From Himantopus leucocephalus (Eukaryota; Chordata; Aves; Charadriiformes; Recurvirostridae), in contig RSEF01000001.1 of NCBI GenBank assembly GCA_003993805.1, positions 181,239,615 through 181,303,614 on the forward strand: a DNA stretch of 64,000 nucleotides, read 5' to 3'. The translations under genes were made by a program, and so were the position numbers. Position 1 is the stretch's first letter; each line of letters opens with the position of its first letter. Positions 12,685 through 25,424 of the stretch are shown one piece after another. The notes beneath the pieces were generated by a model. The model was given only the letters and a program-made list of their open reading frames with translations. It had not been told where the DNA came from and did no database searches.

Positions 12685-13023
12685 CACCTGTGCAGCAATG
12701 AATATAGTCACTATGATATTGGGTTGCACATGAAAGTCTTAATCCTGCAAGCAGGAAGAAAACTTTGGTTTGTGTAAGGAATCCTGTTGCCTATAACGTC
12801 TCAGCTGGATGATTTATAGGAATAAAATTATGCAGGTCCTTAAACATTGTCAGTATTGGTACACCCACATGGCACAGCGAGCGGAGTTTTTATAAGCTGG
12901 GGTTTCACAGATACCGGCAACTGAGTGTGGGAACGATCAAAGAACATTATTTGTAATCAAAATGTGAGTTAGGTGTTTATGAAACAACTGGTGGGTGCTT
13001 GTATGCATGTGAAATTTGCTTAC

Positions 13024-13062
13024 ACGAGTAATCCCATTGATTTAAATGAGAGCATTCATGTG
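13024..13062. repeat. Possible old palindromic interspersed repeat
   Basis: The block CGAGTAATCCCATTGATTTA with the following AATGAGAGCATTCATGTG forms a rough inverted repeat around a CCCATTGA core. This resembles old amniote repeats with a CCCATTGA-TCAATGGG core. The copy is degenerate and short, and I cannot name the family. Confidence 0.3.
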
Positions 13063-13285
13063 ACGAAAACAAGTTCAACGCGGGAACGTTTAGAAGATGG
13101 TGACCTTAGAAACAAACAGTCGTCTTTGGAAGTATTCAAAGGGTGGTTGTTAAAACTTAAAACCGAGAGTCTCCGTTTGAAGGCAGAAACAGCTAGGAAG
13201 ACGTTTGGGGAGCTCACCTGCCAGGTAATAATGCATTTTAATGACGCCGCATAACTCTGCCTCAACTTCCTCGTCCTCTTTTTTT

Positions 13286-13319
13286 GGGGGGGGGATGGGG
13301 GAAGGGATGGGAAGGAGGG
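13286..13319 (+). other. G-rich block, G-quadruplex motif
   Basis: G-runs of 9, 5, 3, 3 and 3 are separated by short A/T-containing loops, after a short T run. The canonical G-quadruplex pattern is exceeded by one run. It lies in otherwise AT-rich DNA; no function is implied. Confidence 0.7.
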
Positions 13320-13583
13320 CGAGAGAGGGACAGTGACAGCGAGGCTGTTTGTTTTTCCCGAAAGTTGTTTGTGATTTCAGGTACTCATGGGAAATCTCTT
13401 GATCAGATTCACATCTGTTCCTGTCAAAGTGGGTGCTAAGATACCGGTCACCCAGCAACCATGTCCAAGAGGGAATTGGGCCGATAATAACTTCAAAAAG
13501 GAATGACAGATGCTAGATTAGGATGAAAGACAAAACGCATGAAAAATGAGCTTGTTAGAATAAAAAAATTGTTCAAGCACCTT

Positions 13584-13617
13584 CATGCAAATTAAATGAA
13601 TATTGAACATTTGCATG
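13584..13617. promoter_or_regulatory. Inverted pair of POU octamer motifs
   Basis: CATGCAAAT at 13584-13592 and its exact reverse complement ATTTGCATG at 13609-13617 are separated by 16 bases. ATGCAAAT is the consensus octamer for POU-domain (Oct) factors. Three more octamers lie nearby, at 12473, 14481 and 15587. The motif match is direct observation; binding is inference, and AT-rich DNA produces octamers by chance. Confidence 0.3.
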
Positions 13618-13729
13618 CAGTAATTTCTACTTTTTCTGTTGATTGAGAAGAAATAAAGACGGTACATATAAAAACATAAATGTAATTTTTTTTTTTTTGC
13701 ACCAATTAACATACAAAGCAGTATCTTTC

Positions 13730-13800
13730 TTCTAAAAATGAGATTAGCCACCTGGGTGCTTGGCNTTCTAAAAATGAGATTAGCCACCTGGGTGCTTGGC
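13730..13800. other. Exact 35-bp duplication around a single N
   Basis: Bases 13730-13764 and 13766-13800 are identical and flank the N at 13765. This is what results when overlapping contig ends are placed side by side rather than merged. The duplication is most likely not in the genome. Confidence 0.8.
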
Positions 13801-14439
13801 TGTATCCCACATATGTCACAACATTTTTGTAATGAGTATGCTTCTGTTGAAGGAACACCTTATCTAATTCTTCGTAGCAAAACAAACAAGGAAGCAACCT
13901 TATATTAATTTTAAAATACTTTAGGTTAGCGTGGTTCTATTTTTTTTTCAGCTGTGGTTTTCAGAGCTGAATTATTTCCTGCTGTCCTTGAATTCAATCG
14001 GTATAATGTGCATTAATAAAAGATCACATAAGATGAGTTCAGACCAAATGCTAAGGTTTCCTATTGACTGGTCAAACAATACAATTTTTAAAACACGATG
14101 TCTGTCAGGATAACATGAAAAAGAAATAGTCACTTTTCTATGCCTATGTATTAAGATAATTTAAATAATCTAATAATTTTATTATTGAAACATTCATATA
14201 ACAATCAGAATTTGGAAAAGAATGATAAAATGTTCTGATTGAGAAAGGACTCTGTGTCTTGGTTTAGCAATGTCTAATGTGGTCACGTACAGAAATTGAT
14301 TTTCTTCAGAAATTAATTAATTTTTCATATCGCCCTAAGCTGCAGTTAAAAAGAGTGCATACTTGTCTGTTTTTTCCAGAAATATTGCCTAATCATATTA
14401 ATACCATTGCCCCAAGGATGAAAAGATAATTGTACAAAT

Positions 14440-14560
14440 GCATTTGGAAATATGTATCACTGAGTATTTATGATTAAATTATGCAAATGACCCAGCTCTC
14501 ATCCTTTCCAGACCCAGATTGTCTAATTAGGATTGATATGCTGAATAGATGTTCCAGAAT
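14440..14560. promoter_or_regulatory. Candidate conserved non-coding element
   Basis: A repeat-free block containing a perfect octamer ATGCAAAT (14481-14488), a TAATTAG homeodomain-type core (14524-14530) and the adjoining GATTGATATGC. Such clusters are typical of vertebrate developmental enhancers. Conservation cannot be judged from a single sequence, so this is a suggestion only. Confidence 0.25.
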
Positions 14561-15037
14561 TTGAATACAAGCATGTCCAAAGAGCAGAAAATTGGAAATG
14601 ACAAGGCTGAAATGCTAAGAAAAGTGTCTTTCCCTTTTATACTTTACTAATGTGGTGTTAGCAGTTGCAATTTTTCCTTTGGCTATATTATGTGACTCAT
14701 GTGTCCTACAAGAAATAAGTCAGGAAAGAAAAATCAACTTTCATAAATAGCGTTACTTTGCTCCGGACTTATTTTTCTTCAAAAGTCTGCTTGTCGTTCC
14801 TCTCCCCTTTAAAGCTTTGTACCCTTCATGTTAAAATAATGATGTATTCCACATAAATTACTTCTTAATTTGGACCACTGTTGTTTGTAGCTTGTCTCCA
14901 GCTGCCGGTGCTAGATATTTAGCTCATAAGCTTCTCATATATTCAGATGAGATTTACACACCTAACATTTTTAACTTTGGTGGGGTTTTTTGGATCTTAT
15001 TTATTGGAGTTCGCGACTCCTTAATGTAATTACCGTC

Positions 15038-15168
15038 TTTTTTTTTTTTTTTTTTTTTTTNNNNNNNNNNNNNNNNNNNNNNNNNNNNNNNNNNNNNNNN
15101 NNNNNNNNNNNNNNNNNNNNNNNNNNNNNNNNNNNNNNNNNNNNNNNNNNNNNNNNNNNNTTTTTTTT
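15038..15168. other. Assembly gap inside a poly-T tract
   Basis: Twenty-three Ts lead into exactly 100 Ns (15061-15160), followed by eight more Ts. The even gap size is a placeholder, and the homopolymer probably caused the break. The open frames reported across it are artefacts. Confidence 0.95.
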
Positions 15169-18100
15169 AAGAAGAGAACCCGGTGTCTCGTTAAGCTTGT
15201 TTATGGGCATTCTGAGTTGGAATAATAGCTATCAGCAAGTCTACAGCGTTTAAATCCTTCTTCTTCAGTGGGCTGTTTGTTCATTTATCGCTCTTGGGAA
15301 GCTGGGAGAAGAGCCCGGTGAGGAGCAAGGAGGAGTAGTGAACTGTCAGTACTTCAGCCATTGTTAGCAGCGGGAGTCGTTCCCTCTGAACTCTGTTGGC
15401 TCCTGCTTCCCATCTGCGGGATGATGGATTGCTATGTTTAATACATTTCAGCTTTTGTCTGTCATAGTGTGGATAGACAGCGCTATCAATGATTTCAACA
15501 CTGATTAGAGGGCTGGTTGTACCCACTGCTATTGGGCAGGCACCTCCCAGGAATGTTTGATGTTGGAGCTGGTTGGCACTCTCGCCATGCAAATGAGTCG
15601 CTCGGCTAACTCGAGGTGGTTTTAAACACCTACAAAAGACTGCCGGGAATTACTAAATCTGCACAGCCCCCGCCTCCACCTCCCCCAGAAAAAAATTCAG
15701 GCGCCCCTTCGAACGCTTTGGTACCAAATGTAAATACTCATCCCGAGCGGTCCCCAGCTCAAGAGAGAAATGCCTCGTGCTTTTAACAGACCGGGGATGG
15801 GAGCAGGGATGCAGGGATGCGTTCCAGGGGGTGTGATGTCAGCGGCGCTCGGCCCATCTGTACCTAAGCGTTTTGCTACTGGTGATACGGTGGGAGTGCA
15901 AGGGTTGCGTTGAAGCAGTAAGATACGACATGACATGTGTCGTACGAGGATTTGCGAAGCCGTGGGTGCTTTGTGATTCACAAGTCCACGGGCTGAATGA
16001 TTTCAGCCACCAGAGAAGTCGCTGTACACCAGCACAACATATGCCCTGGAGTATCTTCTAATAATTATAAAATGGTGCAGTGGACATTGAAATTGGGAAA
16101 AAAAAAGATAATCGTGTTATAGGCATCATTTTAGAGAAGCGGATATATATTATTTTCATTATTAGCATATTAATTCTCCACTCTTAGAAGAAATTATTAT
16201 TCCAAAATCTTAAGTGTGAAACAGTATTGTATTAGAAACAAATAGATAATTATGCTTGCTAAAGCATATAATACTGGATTTACAAGATGCTTGACCCAGT
16301 TTTCTTGATTTGGACCGTTGCCCATCATGACAGGCCAGGCTGAGGATAACTTTCACTTCATTTTGAACTGTGGGAGGAGGGGAAGTTGAATCAGAAGATA
16401 TTAATCATCCTTGATTTAGCTTTCTTAGTGGAGATTTTAATTTACAGAACCAGAAGAATGAGTATCTAGTAAAAACAACCAATAATAAAAATGGAGAAAT
16501 TGCCAGGCTTAAATGTGTTTGTTTTTTTTTTTACCCCCGCTTCACTTTATATTCACTTGACTGTGGCATTGTTTGGTTTTTAAAAATATCTTCACCTTTG
16601 GTTATACCAATGTTCAACTTCCATGGCTCTGGTTATAGGCAAGGGTTTGTAATTCCTCTGTTGTGCTTGCTGGAAATCAAAGCTCCACAGCACAGTCGCG
16701 GGATGCCATTTTTACTCCTTTTTAAGACGATCCAGGCAGTGGCAATGCTCATAGGGAGGAGTGTTCATGCTAATTAAAAGCTCGAGTTTACCTTTCAAAA
16801 AAAATATTGGCAATTTGCCTGGGAGAAAATTCTGTCTTCGGTCACCATTTTTAATCTGCTTGGCTGTTTGGAGTTATCTTCACTTTAAGAGTTGCCTGGT
16901 TTAAAAAGTTGCCTGGACGTTGAAGTAGTTTCTTTGACATCCTTCCGAAGTGCTCACTTGCCATATATGACGATCAGAGGATCTGAGGGCTTTGTGGAGA
17001 GGAGTATCAGTAATAAGGAGGGCATAATCTTGACATTTATAGCTGCCAGCTTTTCTCAATTTAGGCTCCCTTTGTTAGCGATGGCTGTGTGGCAGTGAAA
17101 CAGGGAAACTTGAGGCTCACTCTACAACTTTTAAGAGAAAAGTGAAAAATAAATATATTTTTATACATAAACGTGTTTAAACATAAACAAGTTTAACATA
17201 TTAAACCTTTCCTGATATTTTCTTCTGCTTTAAAATAAATGGCATTTGTCTAGAGATACTGCAAGGGGTTTGTTCCTCTGCAGAGTTCAATAGCTGGAGC
17301 ATTCATACGTGCACAGAGAAGAAATAATAGCAACTTGAAAGTTAACACAGAGCAAGTATGAAATAAATCCATGTATTAGTAGGTGATGTGTTAATAAATG
17401 TATCACATAAATATGATAGGTAAAGGAATCAGATAAATGGTTTCTTAATCAGATAAAAGATCTCTGTTGCTTATATTCTTTCTGTAGGAGTAAGGCTGTG
17501 ATTTACGACCTTTTTTGATGGCAGGGCTGGTTTCGATAATTTTGCCTCTCTTCTGTTTCTTCCAGGCACTGTGATCGCATTCCTGTACAGCTATGCCTGT
17601 ACAACCACGGGTGATCATTTTCTGCAGAGGATCAGGTCTAGGTTAAAAATGCTGCCTGCTTACCCCCTCCTTTTTTCAGTATTATTTTTATTAACCCTCA
17701 TCTGTTTTGGGAAAACAGTTCACCGTGTGTGTTTTCATCAGCAGTTGTGCTGTTACAAGTGAACGGGCAACGGGGACAGAAATGAATGATGGGGGCGGGA
17801 GGAGGGGGAACCGTGCCTTCAATTTTACGTATCGCCGACCTGCGTGCCACGAAATTGTCCTGCATCCTAACTGCAGTGGGTTGAGCCTACCCCGGGCAGT
17901 GAACACAGCGGCTTTAACACCATATTTAAAAGGAGGAAACAGGAGGGGGGGTCAGCGGTAGTGAATGGAGAAGTAAAATCCTTGAAAGAAAAATGCATGA
18001 ATGCAGTGGAAGCCACGTTCCTCTCTCTCTTGGAAATCTGCTTTACTGAATCTTGGCAAGCTGGCCTGCGGTGTATCGCACAACAAACGCGGTCAGTCGT

Positions 18101-21100
18101 AGAGGAACAGTATGCTTTTGGCCTTTGGATGCTCCTCCTAGCCATCTTCTTGTGGCAGGGAAAGACGAGAGGCGAGTGGGCACCATCTTCCGTGCCCGGC
18201 ACGTCTCGGCTGGCTCAGGGGGAGGAAGGCCACTTGTTACAGGGCATCCTCTGCTCTGTGGGAGGTACTCCACAGTGGAAGAACCCAGGAACTTAGGTTG
18301 AGCCTAAGTCTCTGCTGGTGGAGCCAGGTGGAGCAAAAGCCTTAAATTATTCTGCTTTTTTGAGTGGACTTTGTTCACTCATACCTCGTGCCTTCTTTGG
18401 GACTTTTTCCCCGCCCTGGTAATGGCATATATGTTAGTATAGAAAGCATCTCCTATAGATATGCAGGATCTGACTGTGTCACTTAGACCCTCTGGGTTCG
18501 GATACAGTGTAAAATCATTGACTACTGTTTTATTGTGAGCACCTAGTTCACAACAGTCCTGCCATGGGTTAATGATGATGGAAATATTTTGCTGTCTGTA
18601 GGAAAATCTAGGCTAGCGTAACCTGTGCGCTTTCTGCAAGCTATTTTGGTAGTATTATACTAGTTTGTACTTTTTAGGAATACTCTTACTCTATTAATAT
18701 TATTATTTAGAACAGAAACCCTGTTTTAAACACCAGTTGATTTCTTCAGCAGCTTTTTACAGACGTGGTGGAAATACGTCTGAAGCTACAAGATCCTTGT
18801 CTACATAGAACCAGTGGGAAACTCAAAATTTCCCTGGGTAGGCATGGTTTTAGCAAAACTTCACTCTATTCAGAATGGTCTGACTTCACTGTAAAGTGGG
18901 TTCCACTGTGCTAATCCTCTTGGAATGCAGCAATTATCACCTACCGTATAGGTGTTAAGTGCTGAATTTCAAAGGGATTATCACTTTCCTCCTTTAGTGG
19001 CTAAGCAAGAAGAGAAAAGTTGTTAGTACTTCTAAAGGGGAGGGAAGAGGGAGAAAAAAAAAAAAAGAAATCTGTCTTGTTTTCTTTCTGTGGTTGCCTT
19101 CGGTCTGGCAAAAGAGGAGCAAGCTGGGTTTTGCTACAGCTAGTTACTTTGGGTTTGATCTTTAAGAGTTCTAAAGGCATTTATTTCCCACTGCCCTGAA
19201 GTACACTTCTTTTGTGGAAAGAGGTAAATATAACAGCCATTCAGAATAAACCCCAGGAGTTATGTAGGTGGACAAAATTACATAGGTAAACCAAAGTTCT
19301 GGAGATTTTTGTCAAGCTAAGTACGTAGCAGTACTTCAGGCCTTCAACAATTTGTAGAAGTTGGTATCCTAACAGTCTAAAAACATAGTTGATGGTTTTA
19401 TTGACGTTGCAGACAGAGCACTAGAAATTATCCTAAGACTATTTTTGTGCATGTTCTCTTTCCACGTACCTTTTTCTTTAACTGACACGCCAATACTGTG
19501 TTCTTCTACTAGCACTATCTACAAGACAGGTAATATTAATTTCACGTGGTTGTTGGATAAGGTGGGATTGATGTCCTTGAATCCTTCCCTTTGTTTTTAA
19601 TCCACTCCAAAGAATCTCATCTATGGCTACTTCTGTAAGTGCTTGCTCCTGCAATCTTGATCTTCAATGAACTGTTGTCTGGGTACATAATGGGCAATGA
19701 AAGCAAAGCAGAAGGCGGCGACCCTAACGGTGTACCCTGGATGCCACGCAGCAATCATACGCAATGCTTCTCCCATATTTGATTTTCAGATGTTGAGTTC
19801 AGTTTCTGCCTGGAAATGAGCTCAACATTCCTCAGTGTCATCTAGTAATTAGCCGGCAGCGTATTCAGCTTTTCCGACTGCTGTGTTTGTTTTTCAGTTA
19901 TGAGTATGAAAAAGAGGGGACTCCAGTTGCACAGGGACAAATGTGTGCGCTTGAGTGTACCACTGAGGTACGTTCTTAAGTAAATAAAGAAGCCAGAGGC
20001 TTGGGTGCCCAGCACACGCGTGCCCAGCACGTACATGTTATACGCCTGGCCTTTAGCCTGCTCAGCCTACCTTTCTTTAGAAACATCTGAGGGTCAACAG
20101 CCGAGTCTCCAGAGGTTGCTTTTGGGTTTGCTGATGTGAACTAAGCAGGGAATGGTAGTTAAGGAGAGGGCATTCACATCTGGAGAAGGATTTAAGATGT
20201 TATAGAGGTAGTTAATAATGGGCAGGAGAGGGCTGCCTTACAAAGAAGTCATATTCGTGAGGCTGCAAAATAGCCAGAAGCCCCTGTTAGAGAAGGTGGC
20301 AGCATTTGGAATTGTAGTGATGATGCTGAATAGGAGGTTTTCATGGAGGAGGGATGCAGAATATCAGATTGTAAGATTGGCTCCTAGCCTGTTCGTTTTA
20401 TTTTCGCTATCACTTTATTGGGATGAAGAATGATAACTTCTGTCAGAAGTGTTTGGTCTAGAGCTGGCTTTCTCAGAGCTCAGAATTTAAAGTTTTAGTG
20501 CTGGAAAATGGGTTAAAAAAAGTTGCAGTTTCTTCACAGTCAAATTACAGAAGTCCGTGAATTGCAGAATTAAGATGTATCACAGTGTTTAGGTACCATT
20601 TTCCAGGGATTACCCCAGAACATTTCAATAAATGATGAAAATTTGCTTCTATTAAATAAAATATTTTAGTTATTATACACAGTGCTCAAAATACGAGGTA
20701 GTATATCTTGGTGCTGGTAGGATTAGTTCCTATTATAAGAATTTGTAAGATACATGCAATCCATTTTATTGAAAGAAGTCATAAAAAATTGCATTTCAGT
20801 TCTAAAGCTAACAGTATTTTCCTGGGAATAACAATCTCCTTCTTAAATGTAAAACAATTTGGCAGAAGAACATATTCCGCTAAACTTAGGAAGTTGTAAA
20901 AATGAGTATTCTTAATTTTTAATGATTTTCTGAAATATTAATTCATTTAGTCCATTTTTGATGGCAGTAATGGTTTGCAGTCTTTATGGGGTATTTTGAA
21001 CTGTAAGGGGCTTAACTGCTTAACTGTATCAAGATGATAATGTTATATACCACCAAATGTCCACAGTCAAGAGAAGGTACTTTGTATTGTTGGAAGCGAT

Positions 21101-21358
21101 GTTCGTTCGAGTCTGTTGTGCATGCAAAGAAGGCAGTATTTATGCAGATAGGGATTCAACATGGGCTCCATGCCAAGAGTCATCATAAGACACGGATATT
21201 TGTTTCAGGAAGTCAGGAGCACCCTGCCGTTGTAGGGTGTCCGAGTATTTGGCTTGTGAATTCTGGCATTTTCCCTAATTTGATTTCGTCACAATTTGCA
21301 TACATTTTATACGGAATTTCATGCTCTAGAAATAACTTTACAATAACTTCTGGATGAA
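15169..21358. other. Gene-free stretch with a GC-richer part
   Basis: Mostly unique AT-rich sequence. Between about 17760 and 18300 CpG and G content rise, including a G-rich block at 17791-17808, and open frames of about 110 codons occur on both strands at once. That is what higher GC produces by chance. None of the peptides shows a domain or family resemblance, so no gene is called. A perfect octamer ATGCAAAT lies at 15587-15594. Confidence 0.45.
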
Positions 21359-21915
21359 AAAAAAAAAAGGGGGCATTCTGAAGTAACACATTTCTGCCAT
21401 TTGTTTTGCTGCCTCTTTAGTGTAATGATCCCAGTACCAAAGAACTACAGCTCCTCCTTTGTCAGCAGGATTTATGATAATGTCTTGCCGTTTTTGTAAA
21501 TTATGTAACACACACTGTTCCTCCTTTGTTATATAGTGAAATTTAGTAGGTTGTTTTAATTGTTTGATTGATTTTTTTTTTTCCTTTGGCATTTGTCTAC
21601 ACTGAAATCTAGTGACTGAGATTTACTAGGAGGAGCAATTGAGAAGAATGTCTTTTGTCTGAATTTCTGAAGGTGTCAGGAGGTTTAGGAACGTTTGTGA
21701 TAAGTCTTTTGTTTTGCGAAGTCTAGAATTGGGTATGCAATGCTGTATGAAAAGTGTTGAGCCTTGCTCTATCTTTTAAAATCATCAGCACATTTCTTAA
21801 CAGGAACAAATGCTAGTCTTTCTCGTAGTACTGAATATTCAGCGGCTTTTAGTGGTTCGTATTTATTGTTGTTGAAATAGGAATAATGTTTTAAACACTC
21901 TGCTGCATAGGACAC
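21359..21915 (-). pseudogene. Penelope-like reverse transcriptase relic
   Basis: Read on the minus strand, three blocks appear in the order expected at the N-terminal side of a Penelope-like element (PLE) reverse transcriptase. Block one (21915-21772, 48 codons) holds YEPLKAAEYSVL and LAFVPVKKCADDF, like the family's xEyxvLxxGLxFvPtkK region. Block two (21663-21586, same frame) holds FRQKTFFSIAPPS, like the family's K/S-F-x-P-P segment. Block three (21592-21359, shifted frame) holds EEQCVLHNLQKRQDIIINPADKGGAVV and then KEAAKQMAEMCYFRM, matching the IVIKPADKGGAVVV...Y..EA..QL.D..FY signature. PLEs are retroelements whose RT is related to telomerase and is often fused to a GIY-YIG endonuclease. 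Stops at 21769-21771 and in the middle segment, plus a frameshift near an A-run at 21572-21582, show a dead copy. The RT catalytic palm motifs and the endonuclease were not found. The family call rests on motif recall, not a search. Confidence 0.65.
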
Positions 21916-24900
21916 CTAGAATATAGATTGCTTTGATCGTTGTTACGCAGCGAACTTGGAGGCAATAGCAAGATGCCCATAGACTTAACCGAGACCAGAT
22001 ATTACCCTACTGCCTCAAACAAGCAGTTTCCTTACAAAGATGCCAATACCCATTTACTAAAGCACTCTTATTACTTGTTGCACAATGATAATCTAGAATG
22101 TAAAAGAATTCACAAGGTACAGTCTCTACTTTCCTACATTTTCAAATGAAAGCATTAAAGTTTATTTTTCATAACTCTTTGGGGTAGACAGGAGAGACTC
22201 AACCAAAAATGGCTGAGCCATTCTGGTTCCATTTTGTAAGAGAGAAATAGGTGAATGGAAGTTGAGATGTTTTGGGGATATTTTATAGATTTTTCTTACT
22301 TCACTTCGATTACTTACTTAGGTATACTGAGCATGCTCTTGTTCAAAGGCTGATCCCAGAGACAGTCTTTTTGAGAAATATGCCTGTAATTCTCTAGCTG
22401 CTCTGTGTGGACTTAACTAGGATTTCATGTATGTGACTGAGCAGCTCAGGTCTGAATTTTCTAGCTTTCCTTTTCTGACAAGTCGCTATTAAAACTCTAC
22501 CCAACCAACTGCTCATCAGATGCTTTCAAAGAAATCTGGTTTTGTGTTAATTACAACAGATCCTGAATTTAAAATGATCAAGGTCCTGATGGGATAATTG
22601 GTCACTGAAATTATTAGTTATATTAATAAAAAGTCCAAATCCATAAAGTTGCCATATTTTGAGTTGTTGACATAATTAATAATTTTTACTGCCCTGCGCC
22701 TCCCAAAGTTATGTTTTCTCTTTGGATATTTTGAGTCTCTTTACTGATTTAGCATTTTCTGTGACTGCAAGCAAGACCTCATCTGAAAACGTGGAGATCT
22801 GGCCTTTGACTTTCAAGTTGAACCACATAAGAATACCTGTTGAGCTGCTCTAATGTGTATGTCATTATAGAAGTTATTTAAATTTTTTTTTTTTAAATTA
22901 TACTGCTAGGAAACCCTTTAAACTCTCTTTCTATATGTGTAGATATAGAGGGGGAGAGAGAGGTAAGTTAATAAAGTTATCTTTGTTGTTTTTCACAATT
23001 GCTGTTATTATTGTGATTATTATTTTGTTATCACTGTTCTGAGATGATGATTAATGTTTTGAAAAAGTGACTTCTGTAAGATATTTACTGACTAAATAGT
23101 GAAGAGCACATTTTCTTTCCCTCCATTTCTCCCCAAGATATTCTGTTGTTTGTTGAGTTTTTTTGAATGCGTTGGGCTTTGAAGTAATTCGGAGGATTGT
23201 GAGGACAGGCATATTCATGAGATTTATCAGGTCTCCACATAAACGGAGCTAAAACGTTATAAAAGTAATTCTGCACTTGTTTCTGGCACAACTAGTGAGC
23301 TGAGGCATACGTAGAAACCTGAAATGGATGAACTGAGGGGGCATGGATGGTAGAGGCAAAAATTATGTAGATGGGGTATTTGGATTAAGCATTTCAGACA
23401 TCATGATCCTATGATAGTAGATGCATGGATTATCAATATGAGCAGTTTCTGGGGTTCGGGTATGTTTTGGTGCATGGGAATGCTGAAGTCTCCTTATTGA
23501 CCATTCTATAGCAAACTAATATTCTCAAAGTCCTAGAAGGTTAAAACTGTTTTTGTTTTTCTAATTTGAGATGTGTCAGAAGTGAAAGCTGTAAGAATCT
23601 TAGCTATTTCAGATTCCAATTTAAAGAATGTTTTTGACTGTATTGGTAGCCATTGTTGAAAATACATGTTGTAAAAAACCATAAATATTAAACCTGTGCT
23701 ACTGTCTAGTGAATACTTCTGCAATTTTATGATTATTCCTGGGTTGTTGTTTTTAATAGAATCTTCTTTCGCTACTGCAGAGCTGTGCCCGTGGACCTGC
23801 TCTTGAAACAACTCGCAATGAAATGCTTATTTTTATTTTGAGCATAATTATGTTGTATTTTAGTTACTGCTCTGGAAACGTCTCATATTTGCAAATCAGT
23901 TTCCAGAAGAATAGATTCATGTCTAAATGAGCTTGTATTCAAGGCTTCTACTAGTTTCAAAGAGTTTTATTACAGTTGTATCTGTAGTAGCTATTTTTGT
24001 GTAAGACTTTGAAATGCTTTTGTCTTCTCAAGTGCCATTCTCTGCTATCCTTTAAGCCATTTGAAATGGAGCATGTGGTTTAGATCAGCTACGATGAGTT
24101 TCCTTAGATCAGCGAGTGTTCCTGTGAATCTTAAAATATTCTGCACTCTGCCTTTTGTGGTTCTGCTGCCATTTTTTTCTCTAGATTATCAGAACAGAAA
24201 TAGTTGCTTCCACCCATTCTTAAAGATGTTGGAGTTAAAGTATGAAAGCAGTTCAAAAGGGAATTTATGTATGCACACACGTAATCACTCAAATCAAAAT
24301 ATTCCCCTTAAAAGTTTGGCAAGGAGCTCCAAATATTTTCCTGCGTCTTAATTCAGATAATTGCAAATGCAAAATAAAATAGGATCATTATTTTTGCAAG
24401 TTAAAAAATAATTTTCACTAGTGAGGTTCTGAACTATGACAGACTTCTAACTGGTAATTTGTAGGGCATCTAATGTACTTTTTCCTACCGTTTTGGGCTT
24501 AAAATATCTCCTTCCTACTTTATGCCTTTTTCTGCATTATGGCAGGACACTAAAATCCCTGTAACTCTTCCTTTACGCAGGCTGGCTTAGTTAGGGCTAG
24601 CTCCTAAGGCACGTAGGCAAGTCACCTTAGTGTAATATAGGAGGTCCACAAAGCCGCATACTGTTTTGTGCTATTCTTTGTGCTGTATCACTTTTCCAAA
24701 TACTTCCATGAGCTCTTTCCACATTTCAGAGCCCATTAGTTCAGTTTTCTCATTTTGTTTCCGTGTATGCATCTCATCACAGATAACAACATACCAGCGT
24801 GTCTCTCTTTCATGAACTTTCCGAAGCTAGCTCAGGTCTCTTGCTCAGGGAATTTGCTAATTAGAGATGTTTCTTTGGAGGTAGGGTTGCTCTTGAGAAA

Positions 24901-25390
24901 CTGGTGAAATGACTTTAAAGATGAAACTGCAAACGGGGCGCTGAATGTTCTGCATTCGTGAAAAGCACCACGACTCACTATTACTTGTGAGTGAACAAGA
25001 AAAGTCAGGAAAGACAGGTTGAAGCACCTTATACCTTCAATGCCAGGAAAAAAAAAATAAATATATATATATAGTAAATAAGTGGCCTGTCTGTGTAATA
25101 CAGATTTGGGATTTCTGCTTTAGGTTCAATAATCATGTGAACTTTAAGAAATATTTCAGAATAATCAAACTGTTCTCAAATTTAAAGTAATAGGGATTCT
25201 TCACATCTCACTCGAAGTTTGTTTAGTCTCTACCTTCTCTTACTTTTTTTTTTTTATTCTACACTTGCTTACTACATGCTTATCAACTGCTTACATTATT
25301 GAAATTTTGTTTCCCGGGTAGGTACTTTCAGATCTTCACTGTTTCTCTTTGATAAGTTAAATAGCTTGAGCTCATTAAATCTTTCACTGC
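21916..25390. other. Gene-free AT-rich stretch
   Basis: No exon or repeat recognised. Sequence just right of 21915, upstream of the Penelope-like relic on the minus strand, might belong to the same element, but I could not follow it. Short purine-rich and T-rich runs occur near 22880 and 22935. Confidence 0.45.
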
Positions 25391-25424
25391 TTTTTTTTTT
25401 TTTTTTNTTTTTTTTTTTTTTTTT
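25391..25424. repeat. Poly-T tract with a single N
   Basis: Sixteen Ts, an N at 25407 and seventeen more Ts. The N probably marks an unresolved homopolymer length. Confidence 0.9.

Noticed and set aside
14990..15253. Open frames spanning the N gap on both strands
   Set aside because: They exist only because Ns are translated as X.
17867..18301. Overlapping open frames of about 75-110 codons on both strands
   Set aside because: Simultaneous open frames on both strands reflect raised GC content; none has a domain.
21034..21357. 107-codon plus-strand open frame next to the Penelope-like relic, and possible RT continuation on the opposite strand
   Set aside because: The plus-strand peptide is unrecognised. 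The minus-strand continuation gives words such as EVIVKLFLEHEI but no clear RT palm motifs, so the relic was not extended.
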